Made by a program: the position numbers and the translations under genes. The notes below the pieces were generated by a model, which worked only from the letters and a program-made list of their open reading frames with translations, was not told the DNA's origin and did no database searches. Shown piece after piece: positions 1 through 9,092 of a DNA stretch of 30,493 bases. Every line of letters begins with the position of its first letter. Within the stretch, counting starts at the first letter, position 1. The stretch comes from UBA931 sp036825435. Its GTDB lineage: Bacteria > Pseudomonadota > Gammaproteobacteria > Burkholderiales > Casimicrobiaceae. The stretch covers positions 1 to 30,493 of the forward strand of contig DAISYG010000019.1 in the NCBI GenBank assembly GCA_036825435.1, given 5' to 3'.

Positions 1-24
1 ACACCGGCTTTTTTAATTGACTTT

Positions 25-1575
25 CTATCCTCTTCCTGTGACTTTTCCGATCACTTTTTGAGTTGCAACATTTGTTGCAGTAGATGCGGCTTTTCCTCCG
101 GCAGCTCCAGCTTCCTTGCTACCATTACCAAAAGCGTTCGCCATGCCGCTCCCAACTTGCACTCCCGCCCAACTCATCATAGTAAAAAAAACCACTGGCA
201 ACACAATAAACAACGCTCCCATCACAAACTCCATAACAGCCGAGGTAACGGTTGCGTCGTTAGCAAACATTGTTGGCAATGAGAGTAAGGCCCTGTATTG
301 AATCCCCACATCTCCATAGAGAGCTGTAAGCATTGAAGAATCAATCCATCTTGCCAACTCCCACCAGAAAGTACACATGTGTAAGGCAAACAAGCCGAAT
401 GTGACGGCCATGAGCGTTTTAAGCCCATAAGTACCTATAACCAGCAATAAAGGCAAACAGATCACGATGGCCATTAATAAAAACGCCTGAATCATCGGCA
501 AAGAAGTTTTAACGGCATTCATTTTTGGAAAGAACGAGAACCCTTCTAGTCCAAGCCCCAGATTGGTTGCAACGTTGGTAATTGTGTTGCCACTCTCATT
601 TCTTGAACTGTATCCATATTCTTGGTAAATTTGTCCAGGCCGCATCGTCCTTTGTTGTTGTTCTGGACTTATGAGTTTGCGAATTGCTGCGTCAGTTACT
701 TCAGCGTTGCTATAGCCACTTAACCAACCCTGGAATCGAGTGAGAAGACTTGGTTCTATACTGTCCACCAGCTTGGTTCTAAGACTATTATTCCACCATT
801 CGGTACATGTCGGATAACCGCTGCCATTGGCTGGTCTTCCAAGACCAGCGTCTCTTGTGTTGTTATACGGGAATTCAGATCGAGGTTTGTGGCTACGGAG
901 GGTATCGTAATAACCTGCTTCGGTCAAAAAATATTTTGATCCAATCCAGCCTGTATCATGGTCTTCTTGTTTGTTAATGTCCGGCATATTGAGATTCAGG
1001 CGATAACGCGCTGCTCCATAACAATCATGCGAGAAGTCGGCAACTTCTTGCAGCAAGACTTTATCGTTAATACGCGCCTCATCAAGCTCCAGCATCATCT
1101 GTCGCACGTCAGGAGAACATGGTATGGCCGCGACACTAGCGGACGTGACACCTTTACTGAGGGCGTGCATCAAAGCCCACCAGATCGGAATGCTGGCAGT
1201 CTTACCCCCTACGCTAGATTCAAACGTCGCACCCCAACCAGTCTGCGCTGGATCTGCAACGCTAACACCGCATCGAGCACTTGCCTGTTTATCAAAATGA
1301 ATCTGAGAAAGCGATACGGGGATGGCTGGAATACATGCGAAGGTTATCACCAATAGAGCAACGTAAATCCGGTTTTCTACGCGGAGCATCGATAGATAAC
1401 CTTTATTGCCTTCGTCAGCTCCCTCCGAACGTGCCTGGATAAATTCCTGAATGATGATAGCTGCTATAGGAATAATGGCAACGCCGGTATCTACCAAAGT
1501 TGACCAGATTCCATTGTTGACCACCCATCCTAAAAGTGTCAGGTAGTATTCAAGATAACTATTCGTAGAAAGCAT
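25..1575 (-). CDS. traG: TraG N-terminal-domain family conjugative transfer membrane protein
   Basis: This 516-residue inner-membrane protein matches the TraG-N family, which in conjugation systems acts in pilus assembly and mating-pair stabilisation. Hydrophobic segments near residues 24-42 and 70-88 are followed by a long periplasmic-type stretch with tryptophans and scattered cysteines. A cluster of further membrane segments lies around residues 360-410 and 445-480, and the tail is rich in Gly, Ala and Lys. It starts 3 bases after the stop of the preceding 111-residue gene, with a GGGGG-containing ribosome site just upstream, so it is translated with the transfer operon. It is the last gene visible at the left edge. 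The family assignment rests on topology and on its place after TIGR03755; exact subfamily is inferred. Confidence 0.82.
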   Translation of the reverse strand: MLSTNSYLEYYLTLLGWVVNNGIWSTLVDTGVAIIPIAAIIIQEFIQARSEGADEGNKGYLSMLRVENRIYVALLVITFACIPAIPVSLSQIHFDKQASARCGVSVADPAQTGWGATFESSVGGKTASIPIWWALMHALSKGVTSASVAAIPCSPDVRQMMLELDEARINDKVLLQEVADFSHDCYGAARYRLNLNMPDINKQEDHDTGWIGSKYFLTEAGYYDTLRSHKPRSEFPYNNTRDAGLGRPANGSGYPTCTEWWNNSLRTKLVDSIEPSLLTRFQGWLSGYSNAEVTDAAIRKLISPEQQQRTMRPGQIYQEYGYSSRNESGNTITNVATNLGLGLEGFSFFPKMNAVKTSLPMIQAFLLMAIVICLPLLLVIGTYGLKTLMAVTFGLFALHMCTFWWELARWIDSSMLTALYGDVGIQYRALLSLPTMFANDATVTSAVMEFVMGALFIVLPVVFFTMMSWAGVQVGSGMANAFGNGSKEAGAAGGKAASTATNVATQKVIGKVTGRG

Positions 1576-1578
1576 AAC

Positions 1579-1914
1579 TTATCCCCCAAACAGTTTCGGG
1601 ACTTCAATCATCGCAATAATGATTACGCTTACGATCCCGATCCGCTTTGTTCTTTCAAGACCTTCCTTATTATTTTTTTCTTGATGTAGACGATATGTCT
1701 TTGACCAGATAACCGCCCCAACAGAATAGATACACAGGCGTAGAAAAAAAAGATACGGAGCAGCGTTTTTTAACGCCACTTTCCAATTCTCCATACCGCC
1801 GGTCGCCAAAGTTCCTACTGACATAATCAAAATCGCGGTGATGAACATCAGAGCGATAAGCCCTGAAAGCGTCATCACAGAAGCCTTTAGAATACGTTTA
1901 AGTTTAAGTGTCAT
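1579..1914 (-). CDS. Small ICE-associated membrane protein of unknown function
   Basis: A 111-residue protein with three hydrophobic stretches (about residues 12-36, 50-70 and 91-107) and a basic, Lys/Glu-rich loop between the second and third. Its ATG overlaps the TIGR03755 stop as ATGA, so translation is probably coupled. In ICEs of this type a short hypothetical membrane protein usually sits between TIGR03755 and TraG-N, and this fits that slot. No motif gives a biochemical role; an accessory part of the mating apparatus is an inference from position only. Confidence 0.75.
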   Translation of the reverse strand: MTLKLKRILKASVMTLSGLIALMFITAILIMSVGTLATGGMENWKVALKNAAPYLFFLRLCIYSVGAVIWSKTYRLHQEKNNKEGLERTKRIGIVSVIIIAMIEVPKLFGG

Positions 1915-3296
1915 GGCGTCGTAGCCCTATCAACTCGGATCACTCGATCCCGATCAGAATCTTGAGATTCGATAAGTTTGGACTGTTCGTATGCTGCGGC
2001 TTGTCTCCGAAGAACAGCACTTGCTGTGTTGTTGGCTAAGGCCGTCCGCACTTGCATTTCCGTTTGGATCGAATTGATTTCAGCGGTGAGTGAGTCTAGA
2101 TTCTTCTGAATAGTTTCTTGCACCGGTTTGGTTTGCTCTATGTAAGGGTTGCGCGAACCAGAAATAATGACGCGCTGCAACAGTAAGGCTCGTTCAAGTA
2201 CCGATGACATTGCTAACTCAGAGGCTAAACGCCTCGACAATACGATTTGGTCTGGATCTTCTCGTAGCGCTTCAATAACACGACGCGACACAGGAAGCAT
2301 CCCGCTACTAACTTTACTAAGGTTGTCAGTTGTAAGCTGCTGCGTCCCTGAGATAAGTTCTTCAAGATTTTTTAGCCTCGTTTCAAACTCTTCCTCAATA
2401 ACCGGTGTCAATCCAACACCAGGCGTTGTGTTGATTGGCTCACAATTCTGGCAAGTTCGCACATTGCTTTCGCCTAATATCTTTACTGCAAAGTCAGTTG
2501 CGTCTTTGGGAGAAGCCCAAGCTGTACACACCGCACCACCATCACAGCTTGAACCTGTGACAGCCGCAGTGCTTGTTGCATTTCGGCGGTGCAATGAGTT
2601 ATAGCCAGCTCTAACAACATCTTCGGTCGCCTTAATTGCATCCTGGCCAGACCCACCTTTTCGACTCCCGTCTAGCCAAGCGATACCAATTTCACCTTTG
2701 TTCTGCTCTACTTGCGTAGTTGTTGAAACAGCATCTACGCTTCCAGATCGAGTCAATATCTGCATATATTGGCCTGTCGAAAGCTCGCCCCACTCGCTTG
2801 ATGAAGACACATTGACCATTTTCTCTGCGAGCGCTTCGCATGTGAGTTTGCTTCGATCAAAATCAATCCGTGCTTGCAGGATTCCATTTGAAAGGAGTTC
2901 ATACAACCCTGGGTTCGCTCGCTGAATAATCAGAGCAGGTAGGCTCGCAACAACGCCGGTCGCGGCTGAAATGATGCTCCCCATGATGTTCTGGAAGCCT
3001 TGCACAGCACCATTGAGTTGATTAGTAATCGTGGTTTGCAAATCGAAGTTTCCACACATCAAATTAGAATCCCACGACACCCCAACGCCGTAACTATTCG
3101 GTCGCAGTCTTGATGATGCTCCCCCAACGACGCTACCGCCCCCGATTGAGTACAGCACTCTGTCGTCTATTAGCTCGCCTGATGTTGTAATTCGATAATC
3201 ATCAGCAGCAAAGACCAACGCACTCTGGCACCACACAAGAGCGAGAATTGCTACCCAAGAAGTGATTTTCATCAAAAGCTTATTTTTTGTTCTCAT
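1911..3296 (-). CDS. Integrating conjugative element protein, TIGR03755 (PFL_4711) family
   Basis: A 461-residue exported protein. The chosen ATG has GAGG six bases upstream and gives a basic N-terminus followed by a hydrophobic signal sequence ending in an ALVFAA-type cleavage site; a longer reading frame back to 3365 would overlap the previous gene and lack a ribosome site. The mature protein contains paired cysteines (CDGGAVC and CQNC), suggesting periplasmic disulfides. The C-terminal third is helical and Gln/Glu/Arg rich, as in a coiled coil. It lies between the TraU-like TIGR03756 gene and TraG-N, the standard order in PFGI-1-like elements. Presumed role: periplasmic component of mating-pair formation; the mechanism is not known. 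Confidence 0.85.
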   Translation of the reverse strand: MRTKNKLLMKITSWVAILALVWCQSALVFAADDYRITTSGELIDDRVLYSIGGGSVVGGASSRLRPNSYGVGVSWDSNLMCGNFDLQTTITNQLNGAVQGFQNIMGSIISAATGVVASLPALIIQRANPGLYELLSNGILQARIDFDRSKLTCEALAEKMVNVSSSSEWGELSTGQYMQILTRSGSVDAVSTTTQVEQNKGEIGIAWLDGSRKGGSGQDAIKATEDVVRAGYNSLHRRNATSTAAVTGSSCDGGAVCTAWASPKDATDFAVKILGESNVRTCQNCEPINTTPGVGLTPVIEEEFETRLKNLEELISGTQQLTTDNLSKVSSGMLPVSRRVIEALREDPDQIVLSRRLASELAMSSVLERALLLQRVIISGSRNPYIEQTKPVQETIQKNLDSLTAEINSIQTEMQVRTALANNTASAVLRRQAAAYEQSKLIESQDSDRDRVIRVDRATTP

Positions 3297-3304
3297 CGTA
3301 AACC

Positions 3305-4243
3305 TCAACAAAATGGTGAAGGGGTGTGAAATATCAGACGACGGCCAACGCGAAGGCAACAACAATATGGACGCCAGAGCGCCCAGGCATAACCTTCACG
3401 GGTTTCGGTCTGTGCCGTAAACTCAGTCGGGAATGTTGTGCAAACAGGCATGGGGTTTGGCCACAGTTCTTGCCATTTGTGATTAAAAGGATTGCCTTCC
3501 ATAACAGGTCCGGGTGGCCAATAACCGGCACGGGGAATCCCTCGGGTGGGAACGTACACATGAGGAGAGCCGATGTTGCTGGTAATATCCGCACCGCGCT
3601 GCGCCATAACTGCTGACGCTTTACGTCCGTCCGGCTGTGTTAAAAAACCCTGCCTGGGAAAAACGTTGCCCCAATTCGTGAGGAAAAGCATGTTCGAAAC
3701 TTCTCGCATACCTGGTATGTACGAAGCTGGATAAATAAGCTCGGTTAGCCCCCAACGCCATGCTACAGCGTCCAGGGTACTCACAAAGTAAGGCACATAA
3801 GGGATGGTGGCGCGTGAGCACATCAGCCCAGGCACAATGTCGGAAATACTGCCAGGGTGACCGACAACATCAACGTTTCTGAATGTTTGCTGGTTTTCTC
3901 GTCGATCAGATGGGGTGAACATGGTTCCCATCCCGCCAGCAACGCCAGGAATGGGAACGCCATACGGTGCCACCTCAAGCCAAGGATTTAGTCCTGTGTT
4001 GGCGTAGCTCGATACCACGCTTTCCGGATTGAAATGAGAAACTTTTATACTTGTCGAAGTCCAACAGATTGGGCCAACGCATGTTAGCCAGATACAAATC
4101 CCCGTAATTTTGTATTCCATGCACTGCGGTGAAAGAGTCAACGGAATAATCTGCGCGGATGTGAGTTGTGCCGAGGCAGATGCCGGTATTACCAACATTG
4201 CTGCGCACAGAACTGTAATGAAGAAAGATTTAATTTTTTTCAT
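3305..4243 (-). CDS. TraU-like conjugative element protein, TIGR03756 (PFL_4710) family
   Basis: A 312-residue secreted protein with a clear signal peptide (MKKIKSFF, hydrophobic core, ASASAQ cleavage site). It is cysteine-rich, including a C-terminal CCC in an aromatic context (YAWALWRPYCCC), the hallmark end of this family, which is related to TraU of F-type systems. TraU proteins are periplasmic and needed for DNA transfer more than for pilus growth. The start lies 4 bases after the TIGR03757 stop, so the two are co-translated. Because of the many cysteines the protein probably depends on disulfide exchange; no DsbC-like gene is seen next to it in this window. Confidence 0.88.
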   Translation of the reverse strand: MKKIKSFFITVLCAAMLVIPASASAQLTSAQIIPLTLSPQCMEYKITGICIWLTCVGPICWTSTSIKVSHFNPESVVSSYANTGLNPWLEVAPYGVPIPGVAGGMGTMFTPSDRRENQQTFRNVDVVGHPGSISDIVPGLMCSRATIPYVPYFVSTLDAVAWRWGLTELIYPASYIPGMREVSNMLFLTNWGNVFPRQGFLTQPDGRKASAVMAQRGADITSNIGSPHVYVPTRGIPRAGYWPPGPVMEGNPFNHKWQELWPNPMPVCTTFPTEFTAQTETREGYAWALWRPYCCCLRVGRRLIFHTPSPFC

Positions 4244-4247
4244 TGGA

Positions 4248-4712
4248 TCACCTCGTGGGCAACTGATAACTCGGTGTTGTTATGGTGTTTCCTCCTTGCC
4301 CACCGGCGCTTGCACGATGTCGATTGATCGAAGCAATCGCTTCACGCACGTCGGGCTGGCCGTACACGACATACTTTTCTTCAACAACGACTGCCGGTAG
4401 CTTCTTGATCCCTAGCTGCCAGGCGTCCACAGCGCCCATATGCGCGTCTAAAAGCTGTTGTTGTAGCACTTGTCCTTCCGGCGAGCTTAAGCGTGCTAAA
4501 ACGGCTTGTTCTGCCTCGTCCATGTTGCTCGGCAGGTTTGCCGATAACTGTTTATTGAGAGTCTCCGGCAGATCGAGCAGAATGACCTGCGCGGCACCGA
4601 CGTTTGTCACCGGAGTAGCCGAATCGGTGAAAACCTTGACTTGCTGCGCAGCCGCCACTACCGGAAAACCAACAAGAATGAACAATAAAGACATCAATCT
4701 ATGTCGTAGCAT
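4248..4712 (-). CDS. Integrating conjugative element protein, TIGR03757 (PFL_4709, DUF1525) family
   Basis: A 154-residue periplasmic protein. The start at 4712 has AAAGGAG upstream and gives a signal peptide ending ...VVAAAQ. The mature start VKVFTDSATPVTN and the later block KLPAVVVEEKYVVYGQPDV are typical of this family, which looks like a TrbC/thioredoxin-type fold without the catalytic cysteine pair. It is the first gene of the distal mating-pair block and is divergent from the plus-strand gene starting at 4795, so the 82 bases between them must hold promoters for both. A perfect inverted repeat lies in that gap and may regulate either gene. Confidence 0.85.
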   Translation of the reverse strand: MLRHRLMSLLFILVGFPVVAAAQQVKVFTDSATPVTNVGAAQVILLDLPETLNKQLSANLPSNMDEAEQAVLARLSSPEGQVLQQQLLDAHMGAVDAWQLGIKKLPAVVVEEKYVVYGQPDVREAIASINRHRASAGGQGGNTITTPSYQLPTR

Positions 4713-4745
4713 GAGCAATAATCTCCTTTGGTTGCCAATGTCCTG

Positions 4746-4768
4746 AGAAAACATTATTCTTGTTTTCT
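4746..4768. promoter_or_regulatory. Inverted repeat in divergent promoter region, candidate operator
   Basis: Arms AGAAAACA (4746-4753) and TGTTTTCT (4761-4768) are a perfect 8-bp inverted repeat with a 7-base spacer. It lies between the divergent TIGR03757 gene and the 323-residue plus-strand gene. There is no U-run after either arm, so it is not a normal terminator. It resembles a dimeric repressor site; the regulator is unknown. Confidence 0.5.
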
Positions 4769-4794
4769 AAACTGTTATTCAAAGGGCATTTTTT

Positions 4795-5766
4795 GTGAGA
4801 ATACGAAGAGCTTTTTGTGAGGAACTTGGTCGATCGGTAAGCGCCGATGAAGCACGGCGCGAATACCTTTCTTTGGAAACCCGTCCGAAAGAATTTCACT
4901 TTTTTTGTGATTCCGATGTTTGTTTCGAAAATGGTGTTGAAGTGGTAGGCGTGAATTATCGAGTTGCTGCTGCTGACACTCCGAAATTCAAAATTACCCA
5001 TTTTCGAGAACATCCTCGCCAAAAACATCATCCTGATTGTTACTACCATACCGAAAACAAGAGAGTGTCCAATAGCTTGATTTCTGAAGAGGGCGAAAAT
5101 AGGCGTCGCCTTTCCAGAAAACTGGTTAGTGATCTTGTAGATGTTTTTGATCCCCGACCAAAGGCTGGGAGAAAAAGTGGGGAATCCAGTGCACATAGCC
5201 CTCATCCTGCCATTACTGAAGAAAATGCCTTGAGACAAGATTCTCCAAACGATAACAATGACAAAAGAACAATCAGGACTTCTCATCTCGATAGGCTCGT
5301 TGATACTTTCCTCGAAGCTAAAAATAAACTGCCCTACAAAGAATTTTCCGAGTTGAGTGTGCATATAGTAGGTGTAGGTAAAACCACTTTGGCTCAATAC
5401 TTTAGGCATATAAACAGAGCTACCCTTGATGGAGCAAAACAGGTATATTTTGGCGGCGCCTGGCTCGGAAAAAAAAGATATGGGATAGGTTTCAAAATGT
5501 TTTTTATTGACAAAATAAATGATCTTCCTGTTTCTCTTTATATTTCCAAAGAAAGCCTTAATGATTGCAAATACAAAAACTATATTTTGGAAATGCTGAA
5601 ATCTGTTCCCAAACAAACGTATTTCAGAGTCTTTGCATTGGGGAGTTTTTCCGTGTCCCCTAGCGGAAATGGCATTTGTCTTGATATTGAGGATTTGCGT
5701 CATTTGTATTTACTACCGACATTAAGCAAGAAGAGTTCGGCTGTGGAGCAAGCTGATCTCACCTGA
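4795..5766 (+). CDS. Unknown protein with N-terminal Cys/His putative zinc-binding module
   Basis: A 323-residue protein starting at GTG, chosen because AAAGGG lies 7 bases upstream. The N-terminal 85 residues carry FFCDSDVC followed by HFREHPRQKHHPDC, a Cys/His pattern like the zinc-binding start of CoiA-type proteins; this is a resemblance, not a firm assignment. Residues about 100-165 are polar and low complexity. The C-terminal 150 residues form a second, probably globular domain with many Lys and aromatic residues. Base composition is clearly poorer in GC than the flanking transfer genes (about 30% in 5521-5580 against about 52% in 8041-8100), and it opposes the operon, so it looks like inserted cargo or a regulator. 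Its end overlaps the converging minus-strand gene by 45 bases. Confidence 0.72.
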   Translation: MRIRRAFCEELGRSVSADEARREYLSLETRPKEFHFFCDSDVCFENGVEVVGVNYRVAAADTPKFKITHFREHPRQKHHPDCYYHTENKRVSNSLISEEGENRRRLSRKLVSDLVDVFDPRPKAGRKSGESSAHSPHPAITEENALRQDSPNDNNDKRTIRTSHLDRLVDTFLEAKNKLPYKEFSELSVHIVGVGKTTLAQYFRHINRATLDGAKQVYFGGAWLGKKRYGIGFKMFFIDKINDLPVSLYISKESLNDCKYKNYILEMLKSVPKQTYFRVFALGSFSVSPSGNGICLDIEDLRHLYLLPTLSKKSSAVEQADLT

Positions 5767-6108
5767 GTTCGTTATCCCAGGCTTTGCTTCCAGATATGAC
5801 ACTAAAAATGCAGCCAAATATATACCGTCAATTGCATCAGAAACATAGCATTCCCCTAAAGAAAGGGGGTCAAGTCTTTCCAATCCATCATCCATGATGG
5901 TTATTGCACAATCATTTTTTTCACCAGTCACATCAAGTGCAAATAGCCAATCACCGTATCTATAAGACCAAAAACCGTATTCTGGTTTCTCGCCAATATA
6001 ATCTTTGAGAGACTGTGCGAAGTTATGCAAATACTCTTTCCAGCTTTCGTTAAGCAACACTGCGCCAGCTGGGTCGGCTGAGAACATGTGCTTCTCTCTT
6101 TCACTCAT
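5722..6108 (-). CDS. Unknown 128-residue protein coupled to traC
   Basis: A soluble, acidic protein with no signal peptide. It contains an aromatic-rich block around residues 45-60 (EYGFWSYRYGDWLFALDV) and a hydrophobic C-terminal helix. The ATG overlaps the TraC stop as ATGA, which shows it belongs to the transfer operon, but I do not recognise the family. Its last 45 bases overlap the end of the plus-strand gene at 4795-5766 in convergent orientation, so the two transcripts would be complementary over that stretch. It is the last gene of the pilL-traC block before the block is interrupted. Confidence 0.65.
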   Translation of the reverse strand: MSEREKHMFSADPAGAVLLNESWKEYLHNFAQSLKDYIGEKPEYGFWSYRYGDWLFALDVTGEKNDCAITIMDDGLERLDPLSLGECYVSDAIDGIYLAAFLVSYLEAKPGITNSGEISLLHSRTLLA

Positions 6109-9092
6109 GCCGCAACCTCCTCATTTTTCTTGAACAGGTGACGCCATTTCATTGGCTCAATGCCTCTTGCTTGATCGAGGCGTTCCGCGACGTGGAACGC
6201 CGCCTCCAGTTCGGAGCAGTTATGCTCGCGCATAATCTGTGCGCGATCCTGTTTTTCGTCGGGTTCGGTCATGGCCAGAGCCAAGTAGAGACTTGGCGGG
6301 ACAGTACGGAACAGCATCTCATTATTCTTCGAAAGGATGACGCCTTCCGTGTACTTCTGCATCTCCTTGTTTGCTGATAGCAGCATCGAGCGTTGCTCCG
6401 GATTCAGCTTCTTGAAACGAGCGATTTCGTCGATTTCACTTTTAGGCATCACTAGGCAACACCACCACTCGATCATGTTGAGCAAAGTTTCGGCGGAGCC
6501 TGGAAAGTCAGCCATGTTTTGTGTGGCCAACCAAAACCATGCGCCGAGCTTTCTCCACATCTTCGTGATTTTGACGGCGTAAGGCGCGACCAAGGGATTC
6601 TTCGTGATTATGTGTCCTTCGTCTGTCACCATGATGATTGGACGGCCAGAGTTCTGATCGCGCTCGGCAATATTGTTGACCGTATTCATCAGCGAAATAT
6701 AGGCAACCGACATTTGTGCCTGATTCCCCTCTCGTGCGAACTGTCCGAGGTCCACCAGTGTTACGTCGGCTTCCGGCCAGGCTTCACCTGGACGGTCAAA
6801 CATCTCGCCTTCAAACCCCTGACAGAAAACATCCATCGCCTCTGCCATTTCAGAAATCCGGCCCTTGCGATCTTCGTTGAAGTCCGGATCGCGCGAAATT
6901 TCTTTGAGGGCAAGACGAACATCTGTTGTGAGAACAGGCCGCCCTTCACTGACACACTTTTTGGCGGCATTTTCAATGGCTTTGCGAATGATTGACCGAT
7001 CAGCACGCGATACTTTGTTTTCCTCCTGCGTTTCGCCGCCGGTTATCATCAGCCGCGCAATGATTTCCAGTTCGCTGATCACATCTCGCTTATCATCGTC
7101 ATCATCAAAAAGCTCGTTAACTGCTGTACTGTCGCTGGAACCCTGCTCAAGTTTCTTATCAACCATTTTTTCAAGAGCTTTGGTCTTTTGATGCTCCTCC
7201 TCCTTTTGCAGCCCTTCTTCGTCCAAAACAGGAGTTTTGATTCTGTCTTTTTGCAAGACCAGCAGTTTGGCGTCAGCAAAAGGTGCCAACGTAACTTTGG
7301 TGCCTGGCTTGATCGAAATTTGGTTGACCGACAACCCCAACAAACTGAAAAACTGTCCCAATAGCCCGAATGAGTTTCCTGCCTCGACGATGAAAAGTCG
7401 AGGCCGGTAAATACCCATGACCTGACACATCATCGTGACCAACGTCGCAGACTTTCCGGCACCTGTCGGACCGAAAACCAGCATGTGCGCATTCATGGAG
7501 CGATCGAGCTTGTTGAGCATGTCGAACGTCAATGGAGCACCACCGCGATTGAAAAACGAAAGACCAGGGTTTCCAGTACCGATACTCCTGCCCCAGACTG
7601 GTGAAAGGTTGGCGATGTGTTGAGCAAACATCATGCTCGTGTACCATTCTTTCCGATCATCAAGCGGGTTGTAGCACATCGGCAACCATCGGATGTAGCT
7701 GTCACAAGCAGCGATCTCCTCGCCTTCCCGCACTGGCTGCATGTCTGCTGCCAACAGCGCATTGGTCAAAGCGACGCTCTTGTTGTGCAAGTCTTTTTCG
7801 TCGTCTCCACGCAGATAAAATGCAATGGCGCCGCGATAGAGCTTGTGATCGCGCCCGATGATCTGAAACGCGGTTTCAGCATCTTCTCTTGCGCGACTTG
7901 AATCGGTGTTTTCGCCAATGGACTTTTTCTTCAAGCGATTGAGATGCTCTTCGAGCTTGTCTTGCGGTTTGATGACCATCGTAATCGACAACGCACTGCC
8001 TTCCGGTAATTGGTCAAACACGGCATTTCGTGCGTCGCCACGGCTTGTTTCGCCGGTGACGTGTCCGATTTTTGGTACTTGCCGGATTTTATCAACCACG
8101 ATTACCTTGTGAGGCATCTTGTCGAAGTACCAGTAACCCTTTTCGACATCAGAAATTGGTTCGTTGAATAACAATCTCTCGGAAAAATCGTGTGAAAAAG
8201 GTAACGGCAACAACTCGGTGTCCGGAGAATCCTCAGTGCCAGAGTTGAAAAATGGCACCTTCGGATAGAAGTCGATGGGTTCATCATCCGTCAGTGTCGG
8301 ATTCGGATTAAACCAAGGCAAAAGCCACTCATAAAACTGGTGTCCGTTTAGACGTTTCACACTCAAACCTGCGCCTTGCAGTGAGCCGACAATCCGCTCA
8401 CAAGCCTGGTTAAGCATTTGCTCATGCGTCTGCTCTCCCGTCTTAGTCGCTCGCGGGACGCGACGATACACGACCATCCTGACGCGACGATTCTGACCGC
8501 GCCAAGGCATCTTCGTCACTCGCGTATCTTTGAACAATCCTCCTGGCTTCGCAATTGCTCGCATGTGGTTAGTGGTTAGATCAAGGAAATGCTCCGTGTA
8601 CGTTGTTCCTTCTGCTCGCTCTTTCACATATTTTCGGAGACGCGAAATGTACGGTGCAAAATCAGTATCGTCCTGGCAGAAGAACTGTACGATCCAGGGG
8701 GCAATATCATCTTCCGCGAAACTATCTTGCAACGCTTTTTCTATGAGCTCTCGCTGTTCCATCAGCCAGTTCATTTCTCGACCTTCGGTGCCGATGGCTA
8801 TGAGTTCGAAAGCTGCCCCAACCGAAATATTATCTTCCAGTAAAAAACACTGAGAATCCTCAAGATATTCAACCCACGGCAGAAAATCACAAAACCCTGG
8901 ATTGGGTTTGTACTGCCTCTTGATGTCCGAGTCTTTCGCTCGCGGCTGCTTTGGGTCCCGCCACTTGGCGGTGAAATCAAGGATTCGATCATCGTCAACC
9001 ACTTTGCGAACGGCTTTCTCAGCTTGTGCCAGCCTGGATGACGATGTTGCAGAATGTAGAAACGCGATTTTTTCGCGCATCGCTTTCAGCAT
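6105..9092 (-). CDS. traC: Conjugative transfer ATPase TraC, VirB4 family (TIGR03744, PFL_4706)
   Basis: A 995-residue ATPase that powers type IV channel assembly at the inner membrane. The Walker A motif GPTGAGKS is at about residues 540-547 and the Walker B IIMVTDEGH at about 817-825, followed by the WFWLATQ segment typical of VirB4/TraC enzymes. An N-terminal domain of about 500 residues and an acidic insertion (FDDDDDKRD) around residue 670 are present. Length fits this ICE subfamily, which is longer than F-plasmid TraC. The start overlaps the TIGR03751 lipoprotein stop by one base (TGATG), and the downstream gene overlaps its stop, so translation is coupled on both sides. No key residue appears missing. 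Confidence 0.95.
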   Translation of the reverse strand: MLKAMREKIAFLHSATSSSRLAQAEKAVRKVVDDDRILDFTAKWRDPKQPRAKDSDIKRQYKPNPGFCDFLPWVEYLEDSQCFLLEDNISVGAAFELIAIGTEGREMNWLMEQRELIEKALQDSFAEDDIAPWIVQFFCQDDTDFAPYISRLRKYVKERAEGTTYTEHFLDLTTNHMRAIAKPGGLFKDTRVTKMPWRGQNRRVRMVVYRRVPRATKTGEQTHEQMLNQACERIVGSLQGAGLSVKRLNGHQFYEWLLPWFNPNPTLTDDEPIDFYPKVPFFNSGTEDSPDTELLPLPFSHDFSERLLFNEPISDVEKGYWYFDKMPHKVIVVDKIRQVPKIGHVTGETSRGDARNAVFDQLPEGSALSITMVIKPQDKLEEHLNRLKKKSIGENTDSSRAREDAETAFQIIGRDHKLYRGAIAFYLRGDDEKDLHNKSVALTNALLAADMQPVREGEEIAACDSYIRWLPMCYNPLDDRKEWYTSMMFAQHIANLSPVWGRSIGTGNPGLSFFNRGGAPLTFDMLNKLDRSMNAHMLVFGPTGAGKSATLVTMMCQVMGIYRPRLFIVEAGNSFGLLGQFFSLLGLSVNQISIKPGTKVTLAPFADAKLLVLQKDRIKTPVLDEEGLQKEEEHQKTKALEKMVDKKLEQGSSDSTAVNELFDDDDDKRDVISELEIIARLMITGGETQEENKVSRADRSIIRKAIENAAKKCVSEGRPVLTTDVRLALKEISRDPDFNEDRKGRISEMAEAMDVFCQGFEGEMFDRPGEAWPEADVTLVDLGQFAREGNQAQMSVAYISLMNTVNNIAERDQNSGRPIIMVTDEGHIITKNPLVAPYAVKITKMWRKLGAWFWLATQNMADFPGSAETLLNMIEWWCCLVMPKSEIDEIARFKKLNPEQRSMLLSANKEMQKYTEGVILSKNNEMLFRTVPPSLYLALAMTEPDEKQDRAQIMREHNCSELEAAFHVAERLDQARGIEPMKWRHLFKKNEEVAA

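Noticed and set aside
5380..5400. A possible P-loop (VGVGKTTLAQ) in the 323-residue plus-strand protein
   Set aside because: The first Gly of GxxxxGK is missing (His there) and there is no Walker B; it is not enough to call an NTPase.
4699..5703. A 334-residue minus-strand ORF opposite the 323-residue gene
   Set aside because: It lacks coding character (no domain, odd composition) and would cover the promoter gap and the TIGR03757 start; the plus-strand frame has the ribosome site and the Cys/His pattern.
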